Shown here piece by piece: positions 9,434 to 22,078 of a stretch of DNA of 64,000 bases; positions within the stretch are counted from its first letter, which is position 1; each line of letters opens with the position of its first letter. Made by a program: the position numbers and the translations under genes. Source of the DNA: Panax quinquefolius. Lineage: Eukaryota > Streptophyta > Magnoliopsida > Apiales > Araliaceae. The notes beneath the pieces are model-generated. The model was not told the DNA's origin, did no database searches, and saw nothing but the letters and a program-made list of their open reading frames with translations. The stretch spans positions 186,001 to 250,000 of the forward strand of contig JAINUW010000345.1 in the NCBI GenBank assembly GCA_020205615.1, given 5' to 3'.

Positions 9434-11307
9434 TGATAGGTTTGTAATATTCATGTGCAATCAAATTGCAAAAATAATGCGGAAGCGAGTAAAAATCAGA
9501 GTTTAAAAATTTACAAACCATATACCCGGATCACCCTTTATGCATAATTATTAATTAAACGAAAAGATAAAGAATAAAATCATACCCTTGAAGATCGAGC
9601 TTCCTCAGGTACAAGTTCACCTCCAATCCTTTTCGCGTTCAACTTGAATCCACCGGGTTTGGTTCCTTCCTTTGATCAACGTTAGCCACCCATGTGTGTT
9701 TGGCCTCTCAGAGGTGATCCACCAAGGAAGAATAAAATTCAAGAAGATGGGTGTTATGGCTAACCCTAGTTTTCTATCTCTATAGAAAAGGCATACTCCC
9801 AACAACTTGGAATTATTACGTACTTTGTTAAAGTCAACAACCCATACCACCCATAATAAGACTCCTCTTATTTATAGATGTGGGCAACCCACCTTAACAA
9901 TTAAGGAATTGAGTTTTAATTAATTAATTCTTTTAATTAATTAAGCTCCCTAATCTTATTAGGGATGATTAATTAAACTCCTTTAACTAATTTTCCTTCC
10001 TAATCCAATTAGGAATAAATGAGAGTACTTATATTAAATTAATTCCTAAACTCTTTTAGAAATTAAAATAATAATAATTGTAATAATATTAATAAGACTC
10101 CTCTTATTAATTTATATTTAATATTTCTAAAATATTAAATAATAAATATTAAGCTATTTAATTTATTCTATCACCATAGATTAAATTAAATATACATAAT
10201 ATATTATTACGATTATGCCATTAACTTCTTAAATAATTATTCTTCCTTTTATGGTGTGACCCTTTAGGTTCTCCATATTAAATCGGTTGTGAATAAATCA
10301 ATTAGAACAATTCTAATCTTATTTAAATAAATAAATTAAACAATTAATTTATTTAAATAATATTTATTCTACAATAGGGATAAGCCTCCCCTAGCGATCA
10401 GCGACTTTCCGGATAATATAGATTTCAACATTAATCATTAAAGAACCTTTGAGTAAATAGTTAAAATGCACAATTCAATCCTTCCACCATACAATGTCCC
10501 AATTAAATATAAGACATGGAATTCTTGTCACAAGTCTTATTTTATTTAATTATATGTATTTCGACTCTTAAATGCACAACTCCAAATAATGCAAATTAGA
10601 AATTCCTTTCTAATTTCATTCGCCTATGCCAAGGACTCTTGGGTTGTCATTTATCGAATCACATAGGACATTTCTCTTCTTTTATTAGAAGTGGTAGATT
10701 CTTTATTGATCATACATTATCTCCATGTATAACTTATTATACCCAAGCATACCCTTTGATATACCCTAAGGGTCTTAAGGAATAAGTCAAAGTATAACTC
10801 ATCATACACAAGATACTATGATGATCTCAAGTCCAAGGATTACTTGTACTACTATCACTACAGGAATTCCCATTGGACAGCAAATAAAACTCCATTAAGT
10901 ATTCCTTAGCGAGCCACGTTCAGTGAACTTATTCTCTAATAAGCACCTACATACTTGCTTTAGTGTCTCCACACAAATGATCATGAGATCAATCATCCTC
11001 ATCCAATGAGCAAGCAACGTATGTACCAATCTATCCGGATTCACTAATCCCCAATTTAGAAATCCAATGATTGGGAACTATTTTAGTTTTAAGCTTTCAA
11101 AGAATTTAGATCTCATTAGAATGATCATCATCATTATTCTAAAATCATTGCTTAAAACTATGGGTTTATCACATATTATAAAACAGCATCATGTAGATAA
11201 TTAAAAGCCTTTAATAATTAATACTTTTTATTAATAAATGAATAAGATTGTTACAAAGTATATGCTTTATCATCAAACATGATTGGCTTGTGTGCATACT
11301 ACTTTCA
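9434..11307 (-). repeat. Copia A 5' LTR
   Basis: 1874 bp direct repeat of 2055-3929, with ends TG...CA in element sense. The TATA-like motif is conserved at 9867-9876. It ends at 11307, followed by the AAGAC duplication. Confidence 0.95.
9867..9876 (-). promoter_or_regulatory. TATA box in A 5' LTR
   Basis: Minus-strand TATAAATAAG is identical in context to 2485-2494. It would drive the genomic RNA of A. Confidence 0.6.
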
Positions 11308-11312
11308 AAGAC
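11308..11312. repeat. Target-site duplication of copia A, right copy (AAGAC)
   Basis: AAGAC directly follows the LTR end TTTCA, and the B LTR sequence resumes without loss. Confidence 0.95.
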
Positions 11313-12179
11313 AACATGGCAAGCTACCGATTACAACATTAAAACAACAAAAATCATAAACATAGAAAGATCTAGAGCGACTGACATTAGCTTGTCAGAC
11401 AATCTTTTTAACTTTTCCAGATTTCTAAAAATACTATTTTCGAGCATCAAAATGATATGGATCTAGGTTTTAGCAAACCAGATCATCAATTGAGACCCTC
11501 TAACATGACTCTAAACAACAAATTACAACACTTAACATAAAACTCATATATTAGGGTTTATACCTCTTATGCTCAAATCCTTTGGTTCTTATCTCTGATC
11601 ATGATCTTGATGATCAAGAGGCTGGTTTAGAGACTGAAATACTTGTGTATTTCGAAGGTTTGGTGAAAGAGAAAATGAGTGAAGTGTTTGAATGCAAGTG
11701 ACCAACTTTTGTAGACTTTTTCTCTCTTTAAGCTCTTATATTCTACAAATGCAATGTATATTGCTTATCTAGCTGTTGATCTAGTCTGATATAATAGATA
11801 TATGTCATATACTAGACTTAGGGTTGTTCACCAACCCATTTTAGGGCTAGATCTACAAGCAACCCATTAAAGAAAGCAATAAGGGCATATTGGACAATTA
11901 GCATAAAATTTTAATTCTAAATTGGTCATTTGATCAAACCCTTAGGATTTGATCCTTAGGGTTAAAACCTAAGGTTTAATAAATCAATTTTCTAGGATTT
12001 CCGGATTAAGATTTTCGAAATAGAAAATTAACATTTGCAAATTATAATTAGATTTCTCTTAATTATACTAAGATTTTTTAATCATAAATTAAACTTACTA
12101 ATCAGGATTAATTTATCCTAATTCGAATCGCTAAAATAGCAATTTAAATCCATAATTGTACAGTACAGTTTCTGACGAA

Positions 12180-12510
12180 ACTATTAGGGTTTAAAAATAT
12201 GAAATTAGGGTTTGCTAATTAATTAAGCTTTACCCTAATTAATCATATAATTAATAACACTTAAGCAATATAATTATCCTTTAAGTTCCCAGATTAGGGT
12301 TTCAAATACCCGGAATCTAAAATTAGAGTTCCCAGATTTGGTATTAGGGTTTTCTAATAATCAATTAGGGTTTCAAGTAATTCATTAGGGTTATCCCTAA
12401 TAAATTATAATTAATGACGTTTAAACCTTATACACAGCATTTAAATTCCCGAATTAGGATTTTCAATTTTTGAATTAGGGTTTTGAATTCCCAAAACACA
12501 AATTAGGGTT
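12180..12510. repeat. Cluster of telobox-like AAACCCTAA motifs (B 3' LTR)
   Basis: Short ATTAGGGTTT motifs recur every 20-90 bp. They are repeated in the other B LTR (17790-18140), in D (54820-55260) and inverted in J (57240-57420). They are not arranged as a pure telomere tract. Confidence 0.8.
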
Positions 12511-12757
12511 TGACACTGATAAAAAAAATTTGGTCAACCTTTGACCCTTAACCACATACTGTACAAATAAATAACTATATTCACATATATCCTTAATCTT
12601 GAATAATTCACCTAAATCCTTCACAGAATTTTGAAACCCTCAAAATTCCTTTCCAAAAATATCAAACGCATACACTTATATTCTGTCTAAGTCTATTATT
12701 TGACCTTAAATCCATCATTTAAGATTTTAATAAATTGTCTAATTTCTCGAGTTGTCA

Positions 12758-12777
12758 CATTCACCCCTTCTTCTAAG
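12758..12777 (-). promoter_or_regulatory. Polypurine tract of B
   Basis: The minus strand reads CTTAGAAGAAGGGGTGAATG directly before the 3' LTR. It has the usual composition and position of a gypsy PPT. Confidence 0.75.
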
Positions 12778-14570
12778 AATTTTGTCCTCGAAATTCACCT
12801 TACACCTTACACCATACTGCTTACACCATTCACACATATCATCACATGCTACCCAATACCCCACTCACAAGAGTTAAAATTTTTCAAATCATGCTGAGGG
12901 GTCATATAGACCATGAACACGTAGTTTTAACGGTATTCATACCGCAAAATAATACATTGCTTGGTATGCTTACAATCACAAAGAAGGTAAACTACCGTTG
13001 CTAGTACTTTAGGTGATTAGCCTATCGTACTTTTACGTCATGCATAACGTATTAATCATGTCTAGCGAATATTTACGCTACTTGTTTGGATTATTTATCC
13101 AAACAACATAGTTCACCTCAGTCTTATCATAGGATTCCGCACCAAAACAATTTGGTTCGGGAAATTTCTTTCAATGAACACTTAGAGTTTTCATAAACAT
13201 TAGTCTAGCTGAATTGAATAGCGTAGACTCATATCAATAATTCAATTCAATCAAATTATTTAGGTGTAGCCAAACCCCGTTGGCAAATTAAAATTTTGAA
13301 AACATTTTCGAGAATGACGTCATGATGTCGTACTGTATTAACAGTCCGTTTGAGGATGTCGTCATCGTATGACTTTGTCATAACATATCATACAATAGTG
13401 GAATAACGATTTTTGATCAAATTCACACTAAGTATTCCTGTATTTATTACTCCATCACCTTTTTATCATCTCTGCACCAGGTTATATGGTACATAAGTGA
13501 TAAATAAAATATATTTTGATATTTCAAATTATTTTGCGTCTAGCCGAAATAAGTAGCATAGACTGTACTTTAAACCGTTTCAAAAATGATTACGAGTCTA
13601 CATTTTTAAAAAAAAAAACACATAGTGCGTATTTAGCTTGATGTCAAAATTTTAAAGTCTAGCATAGCTAGGAGTTTTGAAAAAACTTATGTCTCTACTA
13701 ATAATCAATTGCTTAACAATCTATCTGTTGCTATAATCCTCAATTCTCTAGTTACACACAACTATACCCAGTTCGTCAAACCACACTTATGAGTTCATAA
13801 ACTTGCCACAATCATATGAGTTTAAGAACTTACCCTAGTCAGACCTTTGGCTTCAATTCGCTGAGGGGTTCATAAACATTTCATATAACTACGAGTCAAG
13901 AATGTCACATAAGTATGAGTTTTAAGAACTCGTACTTAACCTTATATTCTCTACCTATGACCTATCTATCTGTTATACACATGAGAACGGAATCACCCTC
14001 TTAACATGCATATAGCAAATAGCGCGACACAAACATTTCAATGATTATCTTTGCCAAAAACTAAGTAGTTTTTACACCAAGTACAATTCCCCGCCAATAC
14101 AAGGAATCATACAACTCACCTGCCGACATGAGTCCTCAATTGAACTCCCCCACCTAATCTTAACTCCCTTCTCAATACGAATTTCATTTAATCCGTATTC
14201 ATAATCCTTTCCAGAATCTGTACCAATTCATAGTACCACTGTCACACAACAATCTTATTGTAAACTTTTCAATCATTAGATTGATTCTTTTCCCATATTA
14301 TAACCTTATTAGATCACGGGGTTATCTCATCGTATATATTACGATTCATGTCTATGTCTTGATCGTTTTATTTTATGATCTCCTATCCCTGCACTACCCT
14401 GCACTACTGTTCACCTTTATGATCAGAGTTAGGGAACTCCGTATCTTTACAACTCGCCGAGATTCGTCTTTGAATCTTACCGACCAACTAACTCTATATG
14501 AGTTAGATCTTATCCTAATCACTGCGGTTATTAATCTCAGGTATTCCTACCTAAGCTTCATAACCAACAA

Positions 14571-14583
14571 CTTTGATACCAAC
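14571..14583 (-). promoter_or_regulatory. Primer-binding site of B
   Basis: The minus strand reads GTTGGTATCAAAG next to the LTR. It resembles an initiator tRNA-Met PBS with one or two changes. Confidence 0.8.
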
Positions 14584-14881
14584 TGTGACAGCCCCAAATC
14601 TGGGTCCCAAATCACCACGGATCTGGTATAATCATTTTAAAACTATTACGGAAGATATAAACATAAATTGTTTATACAATACACTTTACACACTATTCCC
14701 CAAAATCGAGTAACCTTAACTTATACACAAATCATAAACTATCTAAAATATACCATATTTATCAAATTATACTATTACAAATTAGCTACACATTTTATCC
14801 CAAGCTGAACTTGGCTTTAACCTTTTCCTGTATCCAAGCGCATTCGCCTTATCTACAATGTTTATCATGATATAGCAAGGG

Positions 14882-14900
14882 TGAGCATGAAAGTTGCCCA
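14882..14900 (-). ncRNA. Conserved UGRGC/GCUCA hairpin, B LTR
   Basis: In element sense TGGGC and GCTCA pair (one G-U wobble) around a 9 nt loop, about 300 nt before the LTR 3' end. The equivalent is found in all complete LTRs of C, D, E, F1, G and H. This is a predicted RNA structure only. Confidence 0.55.
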
Positions 14901-15294
14901 GCAAGTTTAAATACAAATTAAAGATATATCATTATTGAAAGAGTCTGAATAATAGGCTGGCTATAATTCATCAATATAATTGAGAACTAACATGAATAAA
15001 CTTTTGACTGAACAAGTATTAAACATGAACAAACATATCTGGACCGAACGGTAATGAAGGTGATCAGCCTTTCATACCTAACTTATATATGCAATATGTA
15101 CAGAGTACAATTCTACATGGCAATCAGCAATGATTAACCACAAGCATATCCGAATGAAACAACTCTTAATAGAGTTAAGTAAAACTTGCATGAATCATTG
15201 ATTACCGTTACGCATTCTATATCGCTTTATCCGAAGACCTAATATTAGTAATATAGATCTCTAATATTAGAATAATATCATCATATTATAATAC

Positions 15295-15296
<2 letters not shown>

Positions 15297-15331
<35 letters not shown>
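15297..15331. repeat. (TA)n microsatellite
   Basis: Uninterrupted alternating TA of about 35 bp in the B 5' LTR. It accounts for the IYIYIY repeat in the antisense open frame here. Confidence 0.95.
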
Positions 15332-15339
<8 letters not shown>

Positions 15340-16406
15340 ATAACCTAAACACATAGCACATAACCCTATCACTATTCAAAGACATAAAACTTAGCATCAA
15401 GTCGACTATATAAGTCCAGAGTTGAAGCAAACCGACCACTATCATCATCCAGGCGCCTGCATACATAATATCATTTATCATAATTTTTCAATCACTTATA
15501 TCGTATTTAAATGAATTAAATACTACATAATTCCTTAATCATTAATATTTATTTATCATTAAATATTAATGAAAATCATAACATAATATTATAATATACT
15601 TACAATATATCAAAGTATTTATAATACCTTAAAATCATATTTATATGATTTTTAAACACTTAAATCCATTATCGATAATTGAAATTAATATTAAAATATT
15701 AATATTTTCATGACAAAATATCAAAAGTTATATTTTATAACTTAAAATATTTTTATAACACTTAAATCATTTTATATGATTTTTAAATCATTAATTCTAT
15801 TTTTCCACAATTTATTTAATATATTTATTAAATTAATTAATTACCATTAATAATAAATTATTAATGAAATTCATCACAAAATATTAAAAGTTATCAAAAA
15901 TAACTTAAAATATTTTCTTATACCATAATATTATTTTTAAAAAATTATTTAATATTATAATTAAATAAATAAATACCTTTTATATTCCAAAAATATTAAA
16001 TATTTTTAAAATATACTCAAAATAATTAAAAACTATTTTTCAGGCTTTAAAATAATTTTTCATAATTTATTATGTATTTTTAATAATTAAAAACCATTTT
16101 TTTCTATTTATTTAATTAATTAATTATTTTTGGAAAATAAAGTGTCACTAAAGGGCCCTATAGCGACAGAACCGTCGCTATAGGTGTTCTTCAGCATGTT
16201 CTTGAGCTTCAACAGCAAACCCAGAAAACCATGTCAGACGCTAAGGTACATACTTTGACCAAGTCTAAAACTTTGTGGTTTATGATTCTGGGCGGTTTGA
16301 TGTGTTAAACATGTAATACCCATGTAATACTACACTAACAAACAAATTTCAGGTCCAACTAACAACACATCTTAGAGATATTAGCCCTCAAAGATCATGT
16401 CAGAAG

Positions 16407-16445
16407 CTGTTCTTCATTTCTGGGTTACCCAGAAATGAAGAACAA
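16407..16445. repeat. Palindrome with GGGTTACCC apex, second B LTR
   Basis: Same position in the LTR as 1514-1552. The left end is CTG and the right end CAA, so one outer pair is mismatched here. Confidence 0.9.
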
Positions 16446-19400
16446 TCCAGATAGGCTACTTTCGATCTTCATATCTTTCATCAAGGATTTGATTTGTGTG
16501 ATCTAGTGATTCGATCGTGTAGATTACATGTCAATGTACAATTATATAACCTTACATCAACTTAACAACATCAAAATAGAGAGATCTAGCCGGTCAAACT
16601 ACTGTCAAAAATTTTGTTCTTGAACTTTTCTGGAAATTCCAGAATTTACAAAATCAGTGCGAGTGGTCTGCTTTGACCACTTGCTACGATCTACTTGATG
16701 TTTATTTACATGATCTAAAGCCATGGAATCCAAGAACATATAGCAGACTACAAGTTGAATACAACACATCATCAAAACATTAACACGAATGACAGATATG
16801 GGGGCTTAAATTCGTTGTTAGACACTGGTAAACCATTTTCGGGTTACCCAGATTTGGCCCGGTCATGCCCGGTCAATGGGTTTTGACCGGTTATATCTCA
16901 CGATCTAGACACCCAATGACTCTAATACCACTTTCAAGTCAAAGACAACATGGCAAGCTACCGATTACAACATTAAAACAACAAAAATCATAAACATAGA
17001 AAGATCTAGAGCGACTGACATTAGCTTGTCAGACAATCTTTTTAACTTTTCCAGATTTCTAAAAATACTATTTTCGAGCATCAAAATGATATGGATCTAG
17101 GTTTTAGCAAACCAGATCATCAATTGAGACCCTCTAACATGACTTTAAACAACAAATTACAACACTTAACATAAAAATCATAGATTAGGGTTTATACCTC
17201 TTATACTCAAATCCTTTGGTTCTGATCTCTGACCATGATCTTGATGATCAAGAGGCTAGTTTAGAGACTGAAATACTTGTGTATTTCGAAGGTTTGGTGA
17301 AAGAGAAAATGTGTTAAGTGTTTGAATGCAAGTGACCAACTTTTGTAGACTTTTTCTCTCCTTAAGCTCTTATATTCTACAAATGCAATGTATATTGCTT
17401 ATCTAGCTGCTGATCTAGGCTGATGTAATAGATATATGTCATATACTAGACTTAGGGTTATTCACCAACCCATTTTAGGGCTAGATCTACAAGCAACCCA
17501 TTAAAAAATACAATAAGGGCATATTGGACAATTAGCATACAATTTTAATTCTAAATTAGTCATTTGATCAAACCCTCAGGGTTTGACCCTTAGGGTTAAA
17601 ACCTAAGGTTATAAATCAATTTTCTAGGATTTTCGGATTAAGATTTTCGAAATAAAAAATTAACATTTGCAAATTATAATTAAAATTCTCTTAATTATAC
17701 TAAGATTTTCTAATCATAAATTAAACTTACTAATCAGGATTAATTTATCCTAATTCGAATCGCTAAAATAGCAATTTAAATCCGCAATTGTACATTAGGG
17801 TTTCTGACGGAACTATTAGGGTTTAAAAATCTGAAATTAGGGTTTGCTAATTAATTAAGCTTTACCCTAATTAATCATATAATTAATAACACTTAAGCAA
17901 TATAATTATCCTTTAAGTTCCCAGATTAGGGTTTCAAATAACCGGAATCTGAAATTAGAGTTCCCAAATTTGGTATTAGGGTTTTCTAATAATCAATTAG
18001 GGTTTCAAGTAATTCATTAGGGTTTTCCCTAATAAATTAAAATTAAGGACGTTTAAACCTTATACACAGCATTTAAATTCCAGAATTAGGATTTTCAAAT
18101 TCTAAATTAGGGTTTCGGATTCCTGGAACTAAAATTAGGGTTTGACACTGATAAAAATATTTTGGTCAACCCTTGACCCTTAACCACATACTATACACAT
18201 AAATAACCATATTCACAGAACATATTCACATATATCCTTAATCTTGAATAATTCACCTAAATCCTTCACAGAATTTTGAAACCCTCAAAATTCTTTCCCA
18301 AAAACATCAAACGCATCACTTATTTTTTGTCTAAGTCTATTATTTGATCTTAAATCTATCATTTAAGACTTTAATAACTTGTCTAATTTCTTGGGTTGTC
18401 ACAAGTAGTCGATGTCCGGGCCTCACATGTTTAGTGGCCATGTAGTCATAGCCTCCCAAGCTTGAGTAGTATTGGCCAAGCACAAAACCTAGAAAATTTT
18501 TTGAAGTCTTAGAAATTGCTAAAGACGCTTACTTCCCGATTCCATAACTTATTCGTTATAACTCAGAACGAGGTCGTTCCAACGCCATTTTCTTCCTTAT
18601 TTTATAAACTTCGATTACCCCCAGACAGAACTTCATTATGAATTTGTTAATATGCCATTCAATTGGCTTAATCTTTGTTCTTCATTCGTTTTACGTTTTT
18701 AACGATCTTCGTTCGTTCGTCTGTAATTCGGTCATCTGAACTTAGAATTCGTTCGTTCTTGAGTCCACGACTCACGTTTTATAAGTTCTCTTATATTCTT
18801 ATGAAACCCTACATGTTCGGGTTCATTTACTAACTTTCTAATTCTTGTTCTTCTTTTACAAAATTTTCGCCATAACTTCGTTATAGCTCAGTTTTAATCC
18901 GTTCTTCATGAACGTTTCTAACGTTCCTAACTAAACAATAAGCAACTAACTTATACGCGATGGTTTTAAATTTGTCCATCAACAAAAATTATACTATTAT
19001 GGTTTTAAATTTGTCCATCAACAACGTTCTTCGCATTCTTCGCGTGTTCTTTGCGTTCTTCGTTCGTTCTTCATTTTTAATCGATATTTTGATTATGATT
19101 TTACTTTTTCTTGGAATTTGATGTTATAGAACACCATTCCTTACTTAATTCACCTACTCATTCATATAATCCACTCGGATCATTCTAATTCATTACAAAT
19201 CTTACATTTCCTTAAGCAATTTATAAAATAAACTTCTAATTCTTTTTTCTTCTTTTATCAATGATTTCAACCATATGAAATCATTCCTAACATCATTTAC
19301 TTCTTATTCTCATTAAGCTATGTTTTTAACATATAAACTTTAAGAAAATTATCTAGAAGTTAGGTTTTCGGATTACCTTTCTTCTTTAATTCCTTTCGTC

Positions 19401-19463
19401 GAACAAAGGTTGCTCACGAGCAAGCTTTTCCTCTTCCTTTTCCTTTTCTTTCCTATCCGAAAT

Positions 19464-19482
19464 CTCTCTCTCTCTCTCTCTC
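19464..19482. repeat. (CT)n tract in C 3' LTR
   Basis: CT dinucleotide run downstream of the TATA box in element sense (GA-rich RNA). The counterpart is at 25764-25783. Confidence 0.9.
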
Positions 19483-19529
19483 AAAAGTTGTAGGATTTTC
19501 AAAAATCCTAAAACAATGAAGTTAGCTTC

Positions 19530-19538
19530 CTATTTATA
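19530..19538 (-). promoter_or_regulatory. TATA box in C 3' LTR
   Basis: The minus strand reads TATAAATAG in conserved context, followed downstream by a GA-rich tract, the pattern seen at LTR transcription starts in this window. Confidence 0.7.
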
Positions 19539-20284
19539 GAAAACCAAGGCTAGGGGCATTTTAGTCATTTCACCCCCCTAACCTCTTTACTATTCAAGGC
19601 TTAGGGACTAAGTTAACTTAGCCCTCAATTTTGCTTAGCCCTTAAGTTTCGTAGTTTCGTCTTTCGGGTTTCGTCCGACAGTTTTAAAAACTGTGATTCT
19701 CAGAATCCAAATATTTTTGGATATTTCGTCTTTCCTTTATCGATTAACTTTTACGTATTCTTCGGATTTACAAAAAATTGAAAAACACTTTTTGGTGTCA
19801 AGCGTTTTTCTTCACGTTTTTCCCTAACATAGCTAAAGAATGAAAAGTACATAACAATACTTTTCGTCATTTTTATTTTGTCTGATTTTTTCACGTTTTT
19901 CGAGAAAAACTTTTATCGGCTTACTTAACATTTCACGATATATTATCGTCAAATCTTTTGACGGAATGTCATTTCGACATACCGAACTCTTGGAATGGTT
20001 TAGGTTATTCAAACCCTAACCCTTAGGGTTTCGTCAGGTGAATAGTGCATATTTCGTCTTTTTCCCATAAAATATTTTGTTCCCTGAAAAATTTTATTTT
20101 CGTCTTGAAAATTTTTACTCGTTCATTCTAGCTCGTAGCCAGAATCCTCCCGATTAATAATCATTCTAGGTTCTAGAATGATTAATAAACACATAACACA
20201 TAATAGTATTAATAAAAATTCATTTTATTAATAACTAATTCTTTAACTCTTAAATTCTGGACAATCCGATTTTTCGGGTTGTCA

Positions 20285-22078
20285 CATTCTTCCCTCCTTA
20301 TAAAAATTCCGTCCTTGGAATTTCTAAAACCACACCCATTCCCGGGTCATCACATTCACCCCTTCTTCACAGAATTTTGTCCTCGAAATTTTATCTTACT
20401 CATCTTCTCAACTTCTCTTCAAAGAAGTTCTTATCTTTCATACATTCCCTACCCTTCATAACTTATCAAGAATCATGAAGTGAAAGGAATAAATAGGAAT
20501 ATAAGGATTCCTTTAAAATATTTCATACTTTTGCTGAGGGGTCAAATTGACCATGAACTCTTACTAGGTTAAACAGTATTTCACTGTAAACCCTTCTTAC
20601 ACGGTAAGTTTACAATCACAAAGAAGGTAAACTACCTCTTCCATACGTAGGCGATCAACCATCGTATAACCCCATTTCAGGGTATGTTCACCTCAGATTT
20701 AATCATTAGATCCCGCACCAAAACAATTTGGTTCGACATAACTCTTCAAAGAAAGCTCGATTTTCTTTTAATCATGACATACCATTCATCTTAGCCAAAT
20801 CAAGTAGCTTAGACCATATCAATAAATTGGACATCAACTTGAAACATTCGTCTAGTCAAATCAATTGACATCGACTACTTCTTTAAATTCTTTTACAATA
20901 CATCAAAATATTTTATGACGTCATGATACCGCACTTTTCACAGTACGTTGTGGACTTCATCAGTTTATGACTTCATCATTATACATCATACCATAGTGGG
21001 TTGTTGATCCTAAGATCAAATCCAACACCAGTTTCAATTGTATTAATAACTCCATCATTTTACCATCCTTGCATCAAATGCACTGATGATATAAAATTCA
21101 TTTTGATATTTCAAATTAATTTTTGTCTTGCCGAATCAATTAGCATAGACATACCAAGAATAGTTCTTTTAGAATCCATTGGTTCCAAAAGTTGAACCAA
21201 TTCTTTCGTTTTCAAAACGCACACATCAGCACGATCTCAATAAACTTCAAAATCTAGCATAGCTAGATGACATGGAATATCTTATCCTCCATCTTCCTTC
21301 ATTGTCTTACTTGCGACAATACTTAATCTTCTCTAGCACCTTTAATGCTAATTCTACTGAAAATAACTCATTTTTAGTCTAAATGTCACTATACCCTAGT
21401 ACAGTCAATCAACTTACCACACATTATGAGTTCAGGAACTTTCCACAATAATATGAGTTTAAGAACTATCCCAGACAGACCATATAATTATAAGTCACGA
21501 ACTTACCATAAGTCACGAACTTACCATATAATTATAAGTCACTGAGAAGTTCAAAAACATACCATATAATTATAAGTCACGAACTTACCATAAGTATAAG
21601 TTTCAAGAACTCGCACCTACCTTATCATTCTCTACCTATCAAGTATATACATGAGAAAAGATTCACCTTCTCGTCATATACATCTTGATAGCGTGACCAA
21701 TTCAAATGATTATCACTATAATAAACCGAGTGGTTGTTACACCAAGCACTAACCTCTGCCCATACAAAGGTTCATACAACTCAGCTATCACATTAGTCCT
21801 CAATTGAAATCTTACAACTTCTAACTTTCTCTTTAATTAATACGAATTTTATTTAATTCGTATGATATCCTTTACAACTCAATTTGAGTTCTTCTTCCCG
21901 TACTACTTTGTAGTACCATTTATTCATAGCATTGGCTATAAATCATTCATTATTTAACAGCTCATCTGTTACTACGATTTACTATGATCACGTGGTGATC
22001 TCTTTATCCTTCTCTCTACGATTATAGTCTTAGGTACTCATACCTATGATTTATAACCTGTCAGCTCTGATACCACTC
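20285..22078 (-). mobile_element. C non-coding interior
   Basis: 1794 bp. It starts beside the LTR with a purine-rich tract in element sense (AAGGAGGGAAGAATG) and ends with the PBS. No gag, protease, RT or integrase motif is seen. It shares ordered blocks with the interior of B and repeats phrases such as CATATAATTATAAGTCACGAACTTACC around 21480-21600 in a short tandem array (broken here: CATATAATTATAAGTCA, then CGAACTTACC). It contains variants of the 26 nt GTCTA hairpin at 20788-20814, 20850-20875 and 21125-21150. Confidence 0.75.
22064..22075 (-). promoter_or_regulatory. Primer-binding site of C
   Basis: The minus strand reads TGGTATCAGAGC exactly, the complement of the plant initiator tRNA-Met 3' end. 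It lies 3 nt from the LTR. Confidence 0.92.

Larger units (their letters stand above)
2055..11307 (-). mobile_element. Element A: Ty1/copia retrotransposon, internally deleted
   Basis: Two LTRs (2055-3929 and 9434-11307) flank a 5.5 kb interior. The PBS next to the right LTR and the purine tract next to the left LTR give minus orientation. Coding remnants in order are gag with a zinc knuckle, pre-integrase/integrase, and RT/RNase H, which is the copia order. The pol region is only about 2.3 kb and has lost much of the integrase N-terminal half and the first half of RT. A long AT-rich leader of about 2.4 kb lies between PBS and gag. The LTRs are about 98% alike by eye, so the insertion is fairly recent although the coding region is dead. 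It was probably moved in trans. Confidence 0.93.
11308..12757 (-). repeat. B 3' LTR, second part (right of copia A)
   Basis: Direct repeat of about 16944-18401. The right part (12180-12510) carries at least seven copies of ATTAGGGTTT, read AAACCCTAAT in element sense near the LTR start. It ends GTTGTCA at 12757. Open frames at 11248-11466 and 12700-12897 have no recognisable product. Confidence 0.88.
12758..14583 (-). mobile_element. B non-coding interior (related to C interior)
   Basis: 1826 bp with no gag or pol motif on either strand. The 116-codon plus-strand frame at 14281-14631 is antisense to the element and lacks similarity to anything I know. Blocks shared with the interior of C (20285-22078) include CTGAGGGGTCA...GACCATGAAC near 12893 and 20533, TGACGTCATGAT near 13316 and 20917, and TTTTGATATTTCAAATTA near 13514 and 21102. 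It contains the 26 nt bulged hairpin at 13203-13228 and 13538-13563. Best read as a LARD-type conserved non-coding domain. Confidence 0.75.
572..18401 (-). mobile_element. Element B: LARD-like gypsy-type element, split by copia A
   Basis: The two LTRs are direct repeats: 572-2049 matches about 15475-16948, and 11308-12757 matches about 16944-18401. Between them is a 1.8 kb interior with a PBS complement at the right and a purine-rich tract at the left, both giving minus orientation. No gag or pol domain is visible in the interior, so it resembles a large retrotransposon derivative moved in trans. The left LTR has lost about 890 bp to K and is split by copia A. Divergence between its LTRs looks like a few percent by eye, more than that of A, as expected from nesting. 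Confidence 0.85.
14584..18401 (-). repeat. B 5' LTR (complete)
   Basis: 3818 bp, reading TGTGACAGCCCC...GTTGTCA on the plus strand (TG...CA in element sense). It holds the UGAGC/GCCCA hairpin at 14882-14900, an AT microsatellite at 15297-15331, an AT-rich block, the inverted repeat 16157-16184, the palindrome 16407-16445 and telobox-like motifs. A weak AT-rich promoter (ATATAAG in element sense) lies near 17366-17378. Around 16930-16960 it preserves the empty site of copia A. Confidence 0.9.
18402..20284 (-). repeat. C 3' LTR, truncated
   Basis: 18478-20284 matches 24789-26583 closely. 18402-18477 matches only patchily (CCTCCCAA...TTGGCCA). It contains a CT microsatellite at 19464-19482 and a TATA box at 19530-19538. 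The 5' part (element 3' part) is missing at the B junction. Confidence 0.85.

Noticed and set aside
9617..9850. 77-codon frame conserved in both copia LTRs (also 2238-2468)
   Set aside because: Conservation simply reflects LTR duplication. There is no known domain and it would overlap the LTR promoter region.
14281..14631. 116-codon plus-strand open frame
   Set aside because: It is antisense to element B, lies across the interior/LTR junction including the PBS, and has no recognisable domain.
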